This document shows, piece after piece, positions 1-11,569 of a DNA stretch of 64,000 nt; position 1 is the stretch's first letter, and each line of letters starts with the position of its first letter. Source of the DNA: Aphelocoma coerulescens (taxonomy: Eukaryota > Chordata > Aves > Passeriformes > Corvidae). The stretch is taken from positions 2,268,501 to 2,332,500 of the forward strand of contig NW_027183949.1 in assembly GCF_041296385.1 (NCBI RefSeq), given 5' to 3'. Position numbers and translations under genes: made by a program. Under the pieces are notes generated by a model. That model was not told the origin of the DNA, did not search any database, and saw only the letters and a program-made list of their open reading frames with translations.

Positions 1-84
1 GCAGAGCCCTGAGGAGAGCAGGTGGCACATGGTGCGCTGGGCTGGGACAGCCAGCTGCAGAGCTCAAGGGAAGAAGCCCAAAGT

Positions 85-925
85 GTCACAATGGCTCCTT
101 GCCTTCACATGCAACACCTGGGTCACAATGGTCTCCTTGATTCCATGAGGCTCCACTGTGTCACAATGGCTCCTTGGTTCCATCAGGTTCCGCAGTGTCC
201 CCATGGTCTCCTTTGATCCGCATTGTCATCATGGACAATTGGTTCCATGAGGCCCCGCAGTGTCACAATGGTCCCTTGGTTCCATAGGTTTGATGTTGTA
301 ACAATGGACTCCTTGCTTCTATGAGCTAGCCTGCTTTTTGCAGAGGTGTCTTTGGTTCCAACAAGGCCCCGCTGTGTCTCAGTGCACCCTGGCTTCCATG
401 TGGATCTGGAGTATCACAAAGGCTCCTTGGTTCCACCAGGTCCTGCTGTGTCACAATGGGTCCTGTGGTCCCTGAGGCCCTCCAAAGTCATCATGGAGGC
501 TTGCTTCCATGAGGTTCCATTATGTGCCAGTGCTCATCTTGGTTCCAGGAGTTTCCTTAGTGTCACAATGCTCTCCATGCTTCCATGATTCCCCACAATG
601 TCCCAATGCTCTCCATGCTTCCATTAGGCCCTGCTTTGCCACAATGGTCCCCTTGTTTCCATGAGGCCCCGCTGTGTCACAATGGACGTACGGTTCCATG
701 ATGTTGCGTGGTGTCACCGTGCTCTTCTTGAATCCGCAGTGTAACCATGGACCATTGGTTCCATGCGGCCTGGCCGTGTCACAATGGGCTCCTTGATTCC
801 ATGATTCCCCACGGTGTCACAATGGAGCCTTGTTTCTAGGAGGTTCTGTACTGTCACAATGGTCTCCTTGATGCCATCAGCCCCTGCAGTGTCACAATGG
901 CTCCTTGGTTCCATGAGGAACACAA
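85..925. repeat. Degenerate minisatellite, about 45-50 bp unit
   Basis: Roughly 18 diverged copies of a unit with the core TTCCATGAGGCCCC followed by GCAGTGTCACAATGG and a CTCCTTGG spacer. Clear copies start near 92, 262, 658 and 882. No protein-coding signal is credible here; the open frames on both strands only reflect the repeat. The same family recurs in the same orientation at 27236-27630 and in the opposite orientation inside every unit of the array that begins at 28314. Confidence 0.8.
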
Positions 926-2264
926 TAGCTTGGCATAAGCATTGAGCAACAGCTGCTGAACACACCTGGCAACATCTGCTTGCATCAAAAGAGGGCTTCA
1001 AGCTGACAATGGCACCAGCAGCTTCCATCTGCAACAGACACCCAGGCAAAGGACAGGCACAGATAATTCAGTGGAAAGACTCCGAGAATTCTGCTCCCCG
1101 ATGTCGTTCTGGCCCATGACATGGCTGCCATGGTTTGAGGATGGCTCTGCTGCCGTTCCTGCCTTGGGGGAGGATGTGCTGCAGAGCGGGGCTGCCCTGG
1201 GCACTGTCAGAGGGACAGGGCAGGACGGCTCCTGCTGCCAGGGCCGGCTGCAGGCTCTGAAGGTGGGCAGCAGCCAGGGGTGCCCAGGGCTGTCCTGCAG
1301 AGCAGCTCCTGCAGCCCTGAGGGCTCTTTGCCAGGCCAGGGCATCTTCCACCTTCCAGGGGCAGCTCTCAGCCTGCCTGGGAGCTCCCCATGGGCTGTGG
1401 GGAGGAGTTGGAGGTGGAAGGAGCGACCCCCCTCAGGGCAGACTCCTCCTGCTAGGGAGGTGGTGCTGCATGGCCAGGGCTGCTCTCAGCTTTCTCCTCA
1501 AGGGAAGGGAAAGGGGCTCTCAGGTTTGTCTGTGTCACTGAGACTCCTGCACTGCCGCCCTGGGGATCAGCAGCTCTGCCTCAGATCTCCCTCAGGAAGT
1601 GCCTCCTCACACTCCTCTGCCTGCAGACAGCACCAGCAGCACCTTGGCTTGCAGCATCTTCCTTTGTCTGAGCTGCCCTTCAGGCCCTACTGCCAGGGAG
1701 ATGCCCCTGGGCAGTGCCCTGTGCTGGGAGGGCTCTGCAGGGCAGAGCTGAGCCCCCAGGGCTGGGCTGGGCTCTGGCAGCACTGGCAGGGACAAGCCTT
1801 GGACCCAGAGAAACAGCTGCCAGGAGGCACAACTGCAGGCAGCAGAGAGCCAGAGCAACCACAGCTGCACAGGGAAAGGGAGAAGGGTTTAGAGAAATGG
1901 TTTTGAAATTGGAGCCTTCAAAAAGTCACTTTATTTTTCATTTTAAGAACAATCACCGGGAGATAGAGGGAGGTGAAATGAGCAAAGGGCACCTGTGTGG
2001 GGACCAGCAGGTCCGACTGCACTGGGGCACAGGGAGCCCTGTTTTCCCTCAGGGCCCCCAGTGTTCAGGCTGAGAGCAACGCTGAGGATGAGGCAGCAGC
2101 ACAAACCTGAGCTCAGAAATCAAAAAGCTTAGCCAAGTTCTGTCACAGGAGGAGAAGTGGTTTTGCGGGAATTCCTAAGAAAATAGAATAGAATCGATTC
2201 AGGGGAATCTGTCCCAGCTTGTCAATGCCTTCTTCCAACAGTCCACAATGCCCAGAGGGCAGAA
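926..2264. other. Non-coding, GC-rich flank upstream of the olfactory receptor
   Basis: No open frame here looks like a known protein. The sequence is rich in CTGCAG and CCAGGG words. It may contain the promoter and 5' untranslated exon of the olfactory receptor gene, whose coding part is usually one exon, but I cannot point to a specific promoter element. Confidence 0.5.
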
Positions 2265-3233
2265 ATGTCCAACAGCAGCTCCATCAGCCCCTTTCTCCTG
2301 CTGGCATTGGCAGACACGCGGCAGCTGCAGCTCCTGCACTTCTGCCTCTTCCTGGGCATCTCCCTGGCTGCCCTCCTGGCCAACGGCCTCATCATCAGTG
2401 CCGGAGCCTGCGGCCAGCACCTGCACAGCCCCATGTTCTTCTTCCTGCTGACCCTTGCCCTCAGCGACCTGGGCTCCATCTGCACCCCTGTCCCCAAAGC
2501 CATGCACAATTCCCTCTGGGGCACCAGCCACATCTCCTACTCAGCATGTGCTGCTCAGGTGTTTTTCTTTCTGTTCTTCATCTCAGCAGAGTATTCCCTC
2601 CTCCTCATCATATGCTACCACCGCTACGTGTCCATCTGCAGAGCCCTGCACTACGGGGCCCTCCTGGGCAGCAGAGCTTGTGCCCACATGGCAGCAGCTG
2701 CCTGGGCCAGTGCCTTTCTCTACGCTCTCATGCACATGGCCAATACATTTTCCCTGCCCCTGTGCCAGGGCAATGGCCTGGGCCACTTCTTCTGGGAAAT
2801 CCCACACATCCTCAAGCTCTCCTGCTCCAAATCCTACCTCAGGGAACTTGGGCTCATCGCTGTCAGTGTCTGTTTGGTATTCAGCTGTTTTGTGTTCATT
2901 GTTTTCTCCTATGTGCAGATCTTCAGGGCCGTGCTGAGGATCCCCTCTGAGCAGGGCCGGCACAAAGCCTTTTCCACGTGCCTCCCTCACCTGGCTGTGC
3001 TCTCTCTGTTCCTCAGCACTGCCATGTTTGCCCACCTGAAGCCCCCCTCCATCTCCTCCCCATCCCTGGATATGGCCCTGTCAGTTCTGTACTCGGTGCT
3101 GCCTCCAGCCCTGAACCCCCTCATCTACAGCCTGAGGAACCAGGAGCTCAGGGATGCCCTGAGGAAAGTGATGACTGGATACTTTTCACAAGTTAAAATC
3201 TTTCTATTTCCTTCTGCTGTGCGAGGAAAATGA
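2265..3233 (+). CDS. Olfactory receptor, OR14-like (322 aa, frame intact, two key residues changed)
   Basis: Single-exon, seven-transmembrane odorant receptor (class A GPCR) expected in the olfactory neuron membrane and coupling to the olfactory G protein. The start at 2265 gives the family N-terminus MSNSSSIS with an N-glycosylation site (N3-S4-S5). Family landmarks are present: PMFFFLL after TM1 (family PMYFFL), RYVSIC after TM3, KAFSTCLPHL at 234-243 before TM6, and NPLIY at 284-288 in TM7. The length is normal. Two highly conserved positions are altered. The Asp of the DRY motif is His119 (CYHRY), and the second extracellular loop reads FFWEIP, so the Cys expected to disulphide-bond with the Cys before TM3 (Cys95) is Trp177. 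The frame has no stop or frameshift, but function is doubtful. The wording of many segments matches the bird-expanded OR14 group; the exact subfamily is inference. Confidence 0.9.
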   Translation: MSNSSSISPFLLLALADTRQLQLLHFCLFLGISLAALLANGLIISAGACGQHLHSPMFFFLLTLALSDLGSICTPVPKAMHNSLWGTSHISYSACAAQVFFFLFFISAEYSLLLIICYHRYVSICRALHYGALLGSRACAHMAAAAWASAFLYALMHMANTFSLPLCQGNGLGHFFWEIPHILKLSCSKSYLRELGLIAVSVCLVFSCFVFIVFSYVQIFRAVLRIPSEQGRHKAFSTCLPHLAVLSLFLSTAMFAHLKPPSISSPSLDMALSVLYSVLPPALNPLIYSLRNQELRDALRKVMTGYFSQVKIFLFPSAVRGK

Positions 3234-3256
3234 TGACTAGGATGCTTCTCAGAAGC

Positions 3257-3262
3257 AATAAA
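3257..3262 (+). promoter_or_regulatory. Polyadenylation signal AATAAA after the olfactory receptor
   Basis: A canonical AATAAA lies 24 bases after the receptor's stop codon, in a natural position for a very short 3' untranslated region. It is visible in the sequence; its use is inferred. Confidence 0.5.
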
Positions 3263-5149
3263 CTCTCTTTTCTGCTCCAGAACCTTCAGAATGTAACTCT
3301 TTACAATCTCGGCTTTTTTTTTCCTCTTTGTCCATATTTTCATTGGTGCTTTCTCTTATTCTTTTTCTGGTGTTATTCTGCTTTATATAAAGTACTGTAG
3401 TACTACTCCTAGCATTTCTACATGAACATCTACCTTTCTTTTGAAACACAAAGACTTTCAGGAGGCTTCTTCTCTGTGCATTTGAATAAGAGCAAGGGGC
3501 TGCCCTGACCTTTGTGTCCAAGGTATGTTCCTCAGCCCTTCTCTGGCTCTGCAGGGCCTGTGGACTCTGGCCTGTGGGCAGAGCTGGAGGGAAGAGACTC
3601 CCAGCACAGCAGCACGGCCAGGGACAATGGCCCTGCCTCTTCCCACCTCTGCTCTTCCCAGCTCCACACTCCCTTTCCCAGCCCTTCTGAGGGTGCAAGG
3701 CCGGAGTGCTCGGGCAGCTCGGTCACTGTCCTGCTGCGTGTCCGTGCTGTGACCACAGGCAGGGGCAGGCCACGGGCACTGCTGGGACACAGCCGGGCTC
3801 CAGCACAGCAGCTCCATCAGCAAAGGGCATCTCCTGAGAGCAGGGCAGGAAGGCTTCGCTCTCCTCCAGAGCTGCTGTCAGGAATGTGCCCCAGGAATGC
3901 CCTGGCAAAGCAAACCCCAGTGCCCAGGGGCAGGGGGGAGTGTGCAGGGGGGGCACGCAGCAGTGTCCTGGCCCAGCCAGAGCTCCTGGGATGGACCTGA
4001 GGGAGCAGCAGAGCAGGGCCTGGGCTGGGCCTTTGTTCCGGGGACAGCCTGGGAAGGTGCCCAGGGCAAGTGTCCCACACCAGCCCCTGCCACCACCAAT
4101 CCCAGCACTGGCCTCTGCCCTCACCTGCAGGAGGTTGTTTGTCCCTGCACAGAGGGACACCAAGTGCCCAGGCCAGCAGTCCGTGTTTGCTCTGTCCTGA
4201 GGAGCCTTCAGCAGTGCATCGAGTGGGTGTGGGGAGATGAACCCCAGTGAGCACAAACACCATCAGCAGCACTCGGGGCTGGCACAATTCCAGGGGCACA
4301 AACAGTGCCCTGAGGCCACTTCACTCCCAGAGTAATGTCCTCTGGGAAACCTCCTGAATTCTTTGCTGGGCTGTGCTGAGAACTGCATGGAGAGAAACCT
4401 CCAGGGCAGGGAGGCTCCAGGGAAAGTGCTCAGGACAGCCAAGGGCTGCACAGAGAGACACCTGGAGTGGTGGGTCTGTGGGGAGAAATCCCAGCTGCCT
4501 CCCTTCGGAATCACCCCCAGGACCTGGACAGGCCTGTGCTGTGTTCTGGGCACTGACCTGGAACTGAGGGATGTGGAAAAGGCCTTTGGTGTCAGGGATG
4601 TTGGGAAGGCTGGGCAGGCACTGGCATTTGTCCCTCAGGGATTCCATGAGGGTCCTGCCAAGATGAGCTCTGCTCCTCCTTGAAGCCCTTCAGGGGCACA
4701 GAGGGCTGAGAGACCTTTCCAGGACAGGCTCAGGCCAAGGAGCCCTTGAGTCTCTCAGCCCCACGTCGGTGCCTGCTGAAATTCAATCCCCCTCCCCATC
4801 CCGCAGCAGCCCCGCATTTCCCTCCTCCAGCCTTGGTCTCCAGCACAGCCACGGGGGCTCTTGGGGCTCTTGGCTTTTCCTGCAGCCACCGAGGCCGGCT
4901 GAGCTCTGCCTTCCCCACACTCAGCCCTGCCCAGCGCAGGCAATGCACAGAAATTCCCTGTCTGTCCCTGGCCTTGCTGCCAGCCCCGGCAGCGGCTCCG
5001 CGGCCCCTCTGTGCCCCGCTGCCCCAGCCGTGGTGCCACAGCCCCTGTGCAGGCCCAGCCCAGGACAGGAGCGCTGCGGGTGGGAACGGCCCCTGGGCCC
5101 TGCTGCCCACAGCAGCCTTGGGGCTCTGCGCTGCTGAGCTTTTGACGGG
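3263..5149. other. Non-coding interval, no gene recognised
   Basis: GC-rich sequence with CCAGGG and GGGCAG words. The open frames on both strands are low-complexity translations with no family motif. No tRNA, LINE or gene could be supported by eye. Confidence 0.5.
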
Positions 5150-5310
5150 GTACCCTTCCTTCCCGGAGCAGGGTGAGAGAGCAGAGGAGGCTGCTGTTCT
5201 GCTGAGCTCTTTATTTCATAGTCTCACAGCTTTCTTGAAGGCAGAGTTCGAAGGGGATTACATGATAAAGGCAAGCAGTGACAGCAAACAGCAGGAAAAC
5301 ACAGCTTCTT
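5150..5310 (-). mobile_element. Possible LTR-end fragment (R-U5-like)
   Basis: Read on the - strand, an AATAAA lies just before GAGCTCAGCAG, following a stretch around GTGAGACTATG. This arrangement is reminiscent of the polyadenylation region of bird LTRs. There is no second copy in the window and no TG...CA boundary that I can fix, so this is a weak call based on the position of the signal and a remembered resemblance. Confidence 0.25.
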
Positions 5311-5319
5311 CTTCCTCTT

Positions 5320-5455
5320 CTATATGCTCTATATGCTCTATATATTCTGTATGCTCTATTGTCTATATGCTCTATATATTCTCTGTAGTCTATACTCTAT
5401 ATGCTTTATACTCTATATGCTCTATACTCTATATGCTCTATACTCTCGACTCTAT
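5320..5455. repeat. Degenerate microsatellite of CTATATGCT-type units
   Basis: About fifteen imperfect tandem copies of a 9-11 base unit such as CTATATGCT and CTATACTCT. It lies at the left edge of the AT-rich block, where base composition changes sharply. Confidence 0.85.
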
Positions 5456-8400
5456 ATTTTTTCTTGCAGAAGTGTGGATTAGATTTGTTAATTGACCAAT
5501 AAGATTAACACACAATTCTAGTTTTCCTTTTCTTAACCTATCCTGGTCTAATTCTAACAGTCGTAAGCCTCACACCAGTGTTACACAGGTATTACACAGA
5601 TTTGCAGATGCAGTTTCTATCAGCTCTTATTGTTTATGTGAACACTCCATCTAAAAAATGTGAACAGTGTCATTCTATCCATATTTTGTCTAAAATAAAG
5701 AATTCTGTGAAAAGGTAACACTGCTGCAGTAAGAACTGTGTTTAAGGTCTCTGCTGCAGCTTTTCAATGTTTCAGGCACTCCGCATATATTTCTACTAAA
5801 GGTTAAAATATCTATATTTCTATTTCACTTTGGTGTGACTTCATGTATCTCAGCTTGTCCAAAGGTTTTAATTCAACCCCTGTGCTTTGGCTTCCCTCTG
5901 GGCCTGAGTCCAGAGGAGCTTTCACTCCAACAAAACAGAACACTACAAGAAAAATAAATGGAGTGGGAACTCAAGAGAGATTGAATTTTCTCTGATTCAA
6001 CTCAAGGATTAATGCCATAGACTTCTGAGTGGAAGAATAATTAATTCATTCTCCTTAAGACAATAAATCAAGAGAATAAATCAGACTTTTGTATCAGGTC
6101 TGAGGGAGTAGATTGCATCCAACACAAGTTTTTCCTGTAGGAGTTTTATTTTATTTTTTATTTTCTCAGGAGGTTGTATCAAGGCAGAAGAATTAAATTC
6201 AAGGTATTTGTAGCAAAGAGGTCTCTGCTGAACTGATTTTCCCAAATAAACATATCCCTTACCCCATATTCCATGACGGTAAGATTTTTTAATTTTGGTC
6301 TCTAGTATATTGTACTGTATGTGTATTCAGAATACTTTGCAACAGTTAAATTTGCTTAAATTTAACTTCAGACATTTACTTAATTTTAAGAATTGACCTA
6401 ATTTCAGCCATCTTTTAAAAAAGTATTTTCACACTTTTTTTTTTTTTGGTCTGTTACCTTTTCTGTGAGGAGGATCATCATTTGGGTTTTCTCTTGGTGC
6501 CTCACTAATGCACTCTCAGAGCCATGCTCTGTGTTATTAATGTAGTAGTGGTCCGGGGTTCATGGATGGCTACTGCAGGAAACTTGATGGCCAGTAGTGA
6601 AAACAGCAAAAATAATGATGAGAGGAGCCACAGACGTTGTGATGTCTGAGAACTGTGAACTGCCAAAATCAAAAGGTCAGTACTCCTCTGGTTCAGAATG
6701 TCCTTCAGTTGGAGCTGGAACATACTTTGGGCTAAGAGCCTGAGCACAAGAGGCTGTAGCACCTATTTTGTTGAGCAGTTCCCTATTTCCCTACTCCATA
6801 CTCCACTGCATTCCAGCATGTGATTTGCTGAGCTGTAGAATGTCCCTGAGTGGTGTGATTGCCTGGAATGCTTGAAAATTTGGCTTCACATTCCTCAGTT
6901 TCTTTTCAGCATTTTCTCTGTTCCCCTCATTGCCTCACACCAGCCCCTGTTTTACTTCTAGATGGAGAACAAGGTTACAAAATACAACTTCTCTTCCTGT
7001 GTACTTTGAGGGGTTCTCACCTGTAATAATAAATGAAATAGCTTTCATTCCTTTTGATTCCTCCTGGTATGATGCAAAGAAAGGAAAGGTAGCTGGAACT
7101 ATGGCTTTTTGGGGTGGCTGTTATACCAGAGCCCTGGATCTGTATTAGGGATATTCGTGTTGTCCAGACTGTCTCAGCAGAAAGAGGGAGGAGTGGAATG
7201 TTAATGTCAGGAGCTCATCCCTGTCCATGATTTATTAAAAGAAGCCTAGCTTCATGTCTTTGGCCCTGAATTAAATACCTGCAGTTTGGCTGCATGAGTG
7301 TGTATCAATGTATCCCACTTCTGTGCAATGTCTGAAGGCCAGGGAACTGCCTTTGTTACCTCTCCTACTGGCACTGCTACAGGAGAAGGAAAGAAATCCA
7401 ACTAATTTTTAATCAGCTAACGTGTCCCTTTTGGATACAGAATTCACTGAGAGCCATAAATACAGTGCATGGCTTCAATAAAGCATAAATGTGAATTTTA
7501 AACCACACCTGGAGCTGATGTTGCTTGGACTGAATGTGTGCACAGCCCAATGTTTCTCCTCATCGTCCCTATTATGAATTTCTGCCATTTTTCCTCTTCA
7601 TTCCTGTCTGAACAAAAGCAGACTTTGTGCCACTGAGTTGAGAACATCCTTCTCAGGCTTCAGGAAACTGCCCCATCTCTTTGTTCACCATCTCGAGTGC
7701 TTTTTTCACTCCGAGAGGATGGTAACACCACAGGGACTCGTGTACTGACTGTGAGCAGCAAGCTTTGGCCCTGGTGAAACTGAAGGACCATAAGGCAAGG
7801 CAGGAATTTGTTAAGAAGTTCTCACTAATCCCTGGATTTGAGGGAATGATGGAATAAACGGCAAACCTTTTGCTTCAGGCACTGGAGCAGATGATTTTTC
7901 TAACAAATAATATTGTTTTGAGTGTTACTGAGCTCATTCACGTTGTGAGGGACTTTTTCTTTAAAAAACCATTGATTTCTTTGTACCTGAATAGCACAGC
8001 TTTTGAACAGCTGGGTGCTTTTGTGTTCCTTCTCCCGTTGATGATGTCAGTGTGCCTTTTACTGCATATCCAAGGACAGCTTTTAATTTTTCTCATTTTT
8101 AGCTTCACTTCCTAGTTTTTACAGTTAAGTGCATTTTTTATGTTGTAGGTCCCCTGTCACATTTCCCTCGGGCAGTATCTGTACACTGCAAGTAATTCAG
8201 CCTCTCTGTTTCATCTCATGCTAATGGCTGGGAGATGTTACCTGGGTTAGCCAGGCTAAGGAACCTCCTGTTCTTGCCTGATTTTCTTTAGCTGAGAATC
8301 CTCTGGCTATCTCACTGCTCCTTGGAGTATCATGTTGCTCTGGGTTCTGCAGATAGTTATCTGAGGTGTGAACTGGCCAGATGAATTGCTGCCCTTTGTA

Positions 8401-9392
8401 AATGGCTCTGTTTAAATTTCTGTGCTATCTTGGACACCGCTTAAGGTGTTGGGTCCTTCTTGCTTCAGGTGCTGTAAATGGGAAGATGAGAAATTCCTTC
8501 CCATCACTGATGAAAGTCCTGGCCAATCTCCATATCAGGGCAGATCTGTAATGTGATGAATTTCCTTTGCTGCAGCATCTGTGCCAGCTTTTCTCCCTTG
8601 TGTTTGATTGTTTATAACATACACAGATATATGTTTTACTTCGGGAAAATTTGGGAGCATAGTGTGTTCATACCTACTCGGTAACATATTTTCAGTACAT
8701 ATAACACGTGAATGGAAAAAGGGAAGTGCAGCACAATGAGTGCGTTTTGGGTATCTCCTGCAGATGTTGAATCTGTCCACAAGAAGAGATTTTTAAGAAA
8801 GTTTTATTAATGAACATTGCACCATTACTTTTTTTATGCTTGCAGCTGCTAAGAGGGAAGGAAAGTCCCACGTCTCTCTTACACTTGTTGAAACACAGCA
8901 TGATTTGTTGGTGTATATAAATTTAAGCTAGCTATTTCTCATTTGACTTCATTTTGCTTTGTGCCAAGGTCCTCTGGAGTAACTGAAACAAAAGTAAAAT
9001 GTCTGTTCTGATGTAATGATTGAATAAAATGTAAAAGGATAGCAAGTCAAATTAGATCCCCTTGCTGCTCATTGCCAGGAAGAGCTGGTTCACTAAACCA
9101 AAGCAGGATGGAAGTGATGAGCAATGTGCTTGCTTAAAGGATTCCTCTCTTGAGAGGGTGATGGTGTCACCTGGATCCTTGCAATCATCATCTGCTGCTT
9201 GCTGACAGCCTCTGAGGAACAAGCCTCAATGTCATCTGACCTGTCTGTGACCCATCGGCCTCGGGAAACAGCTGCTTTCTCTCATGCTGCACTGGTTTGG
9301 AAAGGAAGGAAGAGGCAGGAAATTTGTGACTTTCACCTGTGTGAGTGCCTTGGTGGGAACAAGATTGTGTCTTTTTAGGTAAGAAAGCATGT
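5456..9392. other. AT-rich, gene-free interval
   Basis: Markedly more AT-rich than the flanks, with many homopolymer T and A runs. No open frame exceeds about 85 codons and none resembles a known protein. I see no tRNA, no LTR pair and no clear LINE reverse-transcriptase motif. It appears to be unique intergenic or intronic DNA interrupted further right by the provirus. Confidence 0.55.
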
Positions 9393-9396
9393 CTCT
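9393..9396. repeat. Target-site duplication, left copy (CTCT)
   Basis: The four bases before the left LTR match the four bases after the right LTR (14065-14068). Extending to six gives GTCTCT versus CTCTCT, one mismatch. The flank is CT-rich, so the exact length is uncertain. Confidence 0.55.
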
Positions 9397-10034
9397 TGTC
9401 ATAAATTAAGACTTCGCCAATTAGCAACAATTTATGGTTTATTAATTGTAGCAAGTAGAAAGTGAGCAAATTTACAGCGCTGGGTGACCGGGAGTCTACG
9501 CTCCTCCACTGTCACGTCACTATCCTAGCTGGCCCCCCTATTTATATGATTTTACTTCCGTCTTCGTGGATTGCTTTGAACCACTCTGCGCATGTGCCAC
9601 TTGTTGCTAGGGGGTCTTCTTCTGCCTTCCGGTGGTCGTTGAGGATGAAGGAAGTAGTCTTCCTCTTCTGTCCTCTGTTCGACCTTTTGTTCCTTGTCCA
9701 TTTTTAGAAGAAGAAGACACAGTATCTGGCATATCGTCTTTTTTTTTGTTCTTATATGGAAGAAGAGCTGAACACACAGTGTTTGGCATGCCACACTCTC
9801 CTGTTATGCAAGCATCTGTACAGCAATACAGTAGTTGCAGAAGCGATACTTAGCAATACATATCCTGAGTATATTTGATTATATATATATATATATATTG
9901 TTTTAAAGGAAGCAATACTTAGCAATACATATCATGAGTATATTTGATTGGCAATACATATAAGTATATTTGATTACATATATTGTTTTAAAGGCATCCT
10001 TTTTTTTTTTTAATAAACAATACAATCTTTCACA
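9397..10034 (-). repeat. 3' LTR of the provirus
   Basis: 638 bp, TGTCATAA... to ...TTTCACA on the + strand, so TGTGAAAG...TTATGACA on the viral strand. It contains a TATAAATA box (viral strand, 9539-9546) and an AATAAA signal (viral strand, 9438-9443) about 40 bases before the LTR end. An AT dinucleotide run lies at 9880-9899. It is identical by eye to the copy at 13427-14064, offset exactly 4030 bases. Confidence 0.93.
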
Positions 10035-10055
10035 ATCCCCCCTTTTTCTCTTTCT
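10035..10055 (-). promoter_or_regulatory. Polypurine tract of the provirus
   Basis: On the viral strand, a purine run (AGAAAGAGAAAAAGGGGGG) ends two bases before the TG of the 3' LTR. This is the usual position of the plus-strand DNA primer in retroviruses. Confidence 0.8.
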
Positions 10056-10201
10056 ACTCTATTGTTTATTAAACAATCTCATCTTCAAAAGTCTTAATTT
10101 TCTTCCAGCAATTTCTGCATCTATTGTAACAATCACAATGCATTATACCCTTTTTGCAAAAACACTCATAATTTTCGCGTTCTCTATCGCATTCACAGTA
10201 A

Positions 10202-10963
10202 TCATTTTCGCTTTTTTTTTTTATTACGCGCAGCTTCATACTCAGCAGTAGTAGTTAAAATAAGCAATTTTGCTACATCAAATCGCTCCCTAATAAAGTG
10301 TAAAACATATTTTATGATACAAGGTCCAAATATAAGGCCCAAAATTAACAAAATTAAAGGCCCGGCCAGAGCAGACAACAAGGTGGTCAGCCATGGGGAA
10401 ACATCGAACCATCCTTCATACCAAGATTTTCCTGTTTCACGATCCTTTTTTCTTTGATCTAGTCTTTTCCTAAGTTCGGCCATAGAATCTTGTACTACTC
10501 CTGTGTGATCAGCGAAAGAGCAACATTCTTCATTTAAAGCGACGCATAGTCCTCCTTCTTTTAAGAATACCAAATCTAATCCCCTTCTGTTCTGTAATAC
10601 GACCTCAGATAGGGATTTTACAGAAGCAGCTAAATTTTGGATGGATTGCTCTATTCGCCCTAGATCTTCATCCACAGCTGTCTGCAAGGTTTGTATTTCT
10701 CTACTTTTTATTATTGAGGCTATGCCTGTGCCTGCTCCTACTCCACCTGTTATTAATAATGTAGCTAAAGTGATGGCTGTAAATGGTTCTCTCTTTTGTC
10801 TGCTTAGACCTTTTTCAAAATGATATAGTATCTCTTCAGAAGTATGATACATTAGTCGTGGAACAATGATCACTTGTACACAAAATTGGGATTGATTGAA
10901 AACATTTAAGGATAAACACGGGGTTATCCCAATGTCCGAACAGACCCACTTAGCCCCTTGCAT
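10202..10963 (-). pseudogene. Retroviral env remnant: end of surface subunit plus transmembrane subunit
   Basis: A 253-codon open frame on the - strand. In order it shows: the C-terminal end of the surface subunit; a furin-type site RQKR; a glycine-rich hydrophobic fusion-peptide-like stretch; a heptad region; the LQNRRGLD-type segment followed by a CX6CC motif (CVALNEECC); a membrane anchor (about 28 hydrophobic residues from WLTTLL); and a short tail with a tyrosine motif (YEAA). The motif order and CX6CC are characteristic of gammaretrovirus-like transmembrane proteins. Most of the surface subunit is missing, so no complete envelope protein is encoded. The frame continues to a lysine-rich end shaped by an A-rich tract. 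Confidence 0.88.
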
Positions 10964-11286
10964 TGGTATGATCTATTTATTTGTTCTACTGAGAAATTCT
11001 ATCGCCCAGGGTTGTGTCGTGTTTGTACCACAATACTTTCTTGCAAATTGATTAATTTCTATTGCATTGGCTCGTGTGGATTTCTTGCCCATATTGGTAA
11101 ACTAAGCAAGCATAGGGTGTACAGGAAAAAGAGCGTTCCTTTTGAATTACTCTCATGGCGACTCAGTTCCAGTAGTAGCTCCAGTAGTGGGTCTCTCAGG
11201 CCTTTTGTGGGTCCTCCTCTGCCTCGCCCGTCGACTGGGTTGCAGCCAGCCACGGGGGTGATCATCTTCTCGGCAGCAGGGGTCAC
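10964..11286 (-). pseudogene. env leader and surface-subunit fragments, frames broken
   Basis: A 75-codon open frame (11059-11286, - strand) ends with a hydrophobic signal-peptide-like stretch (LFFLYTLCLLSLP). Envelope-like residues continue in another frame between 10964 and 11058 and reach a stop just before the open frame at 10963. This is the start of env joined to its far end with most of the surface subunit deleted. The assignment rests on position and the leader; the surface pieces are too short to be certain. Confidence 0.55.
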
Positions 11287-11373
11287 TGTAAGCCTATTAC
11301 ACCCTTCTGGGAGCTATAACTTGGCTGCTTAGTCTATTTTTCACTCTTTTTCCTGATATCCCAGGCATCTGAA

Positions 11374-11409
<36 letters not shown>

Positions 11410-11569
11410 TGTATTTTTATAATATGGGACTTTAATTGAGCTTCTAAAGCTGTGACTTAGCAATGAAATTCCTCATGCAATATTGCTAACAGATTGTTCA
11501 GATGACTTGAACAACCCCTCTTTTTTTTTTTAACTCTCTAAAACTAGTATATCTATATCTTTGAGCTGT
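11287..11569 (-). other. Provirus interior without recognisable coding sequence; long poly(T)
   Basis: This stretch lies where pol should be. It holds a run of 28 T (11378-11405) and a T11 run near 11520. Stops occur in every frame and no active-site or zinc-binding motif of protease, reverse transcriptase, RNase H or integrase is visible. The pol gene has been almost entirely removed. Confidence 0.7.

Noticed and set aside
9462..9853. Short frames in the LTRs, repeated at 13492-13883
   Set aside because: They are duplicated exactly because they are LTR sequence; the regulatory role of LTRs explains the DNA.
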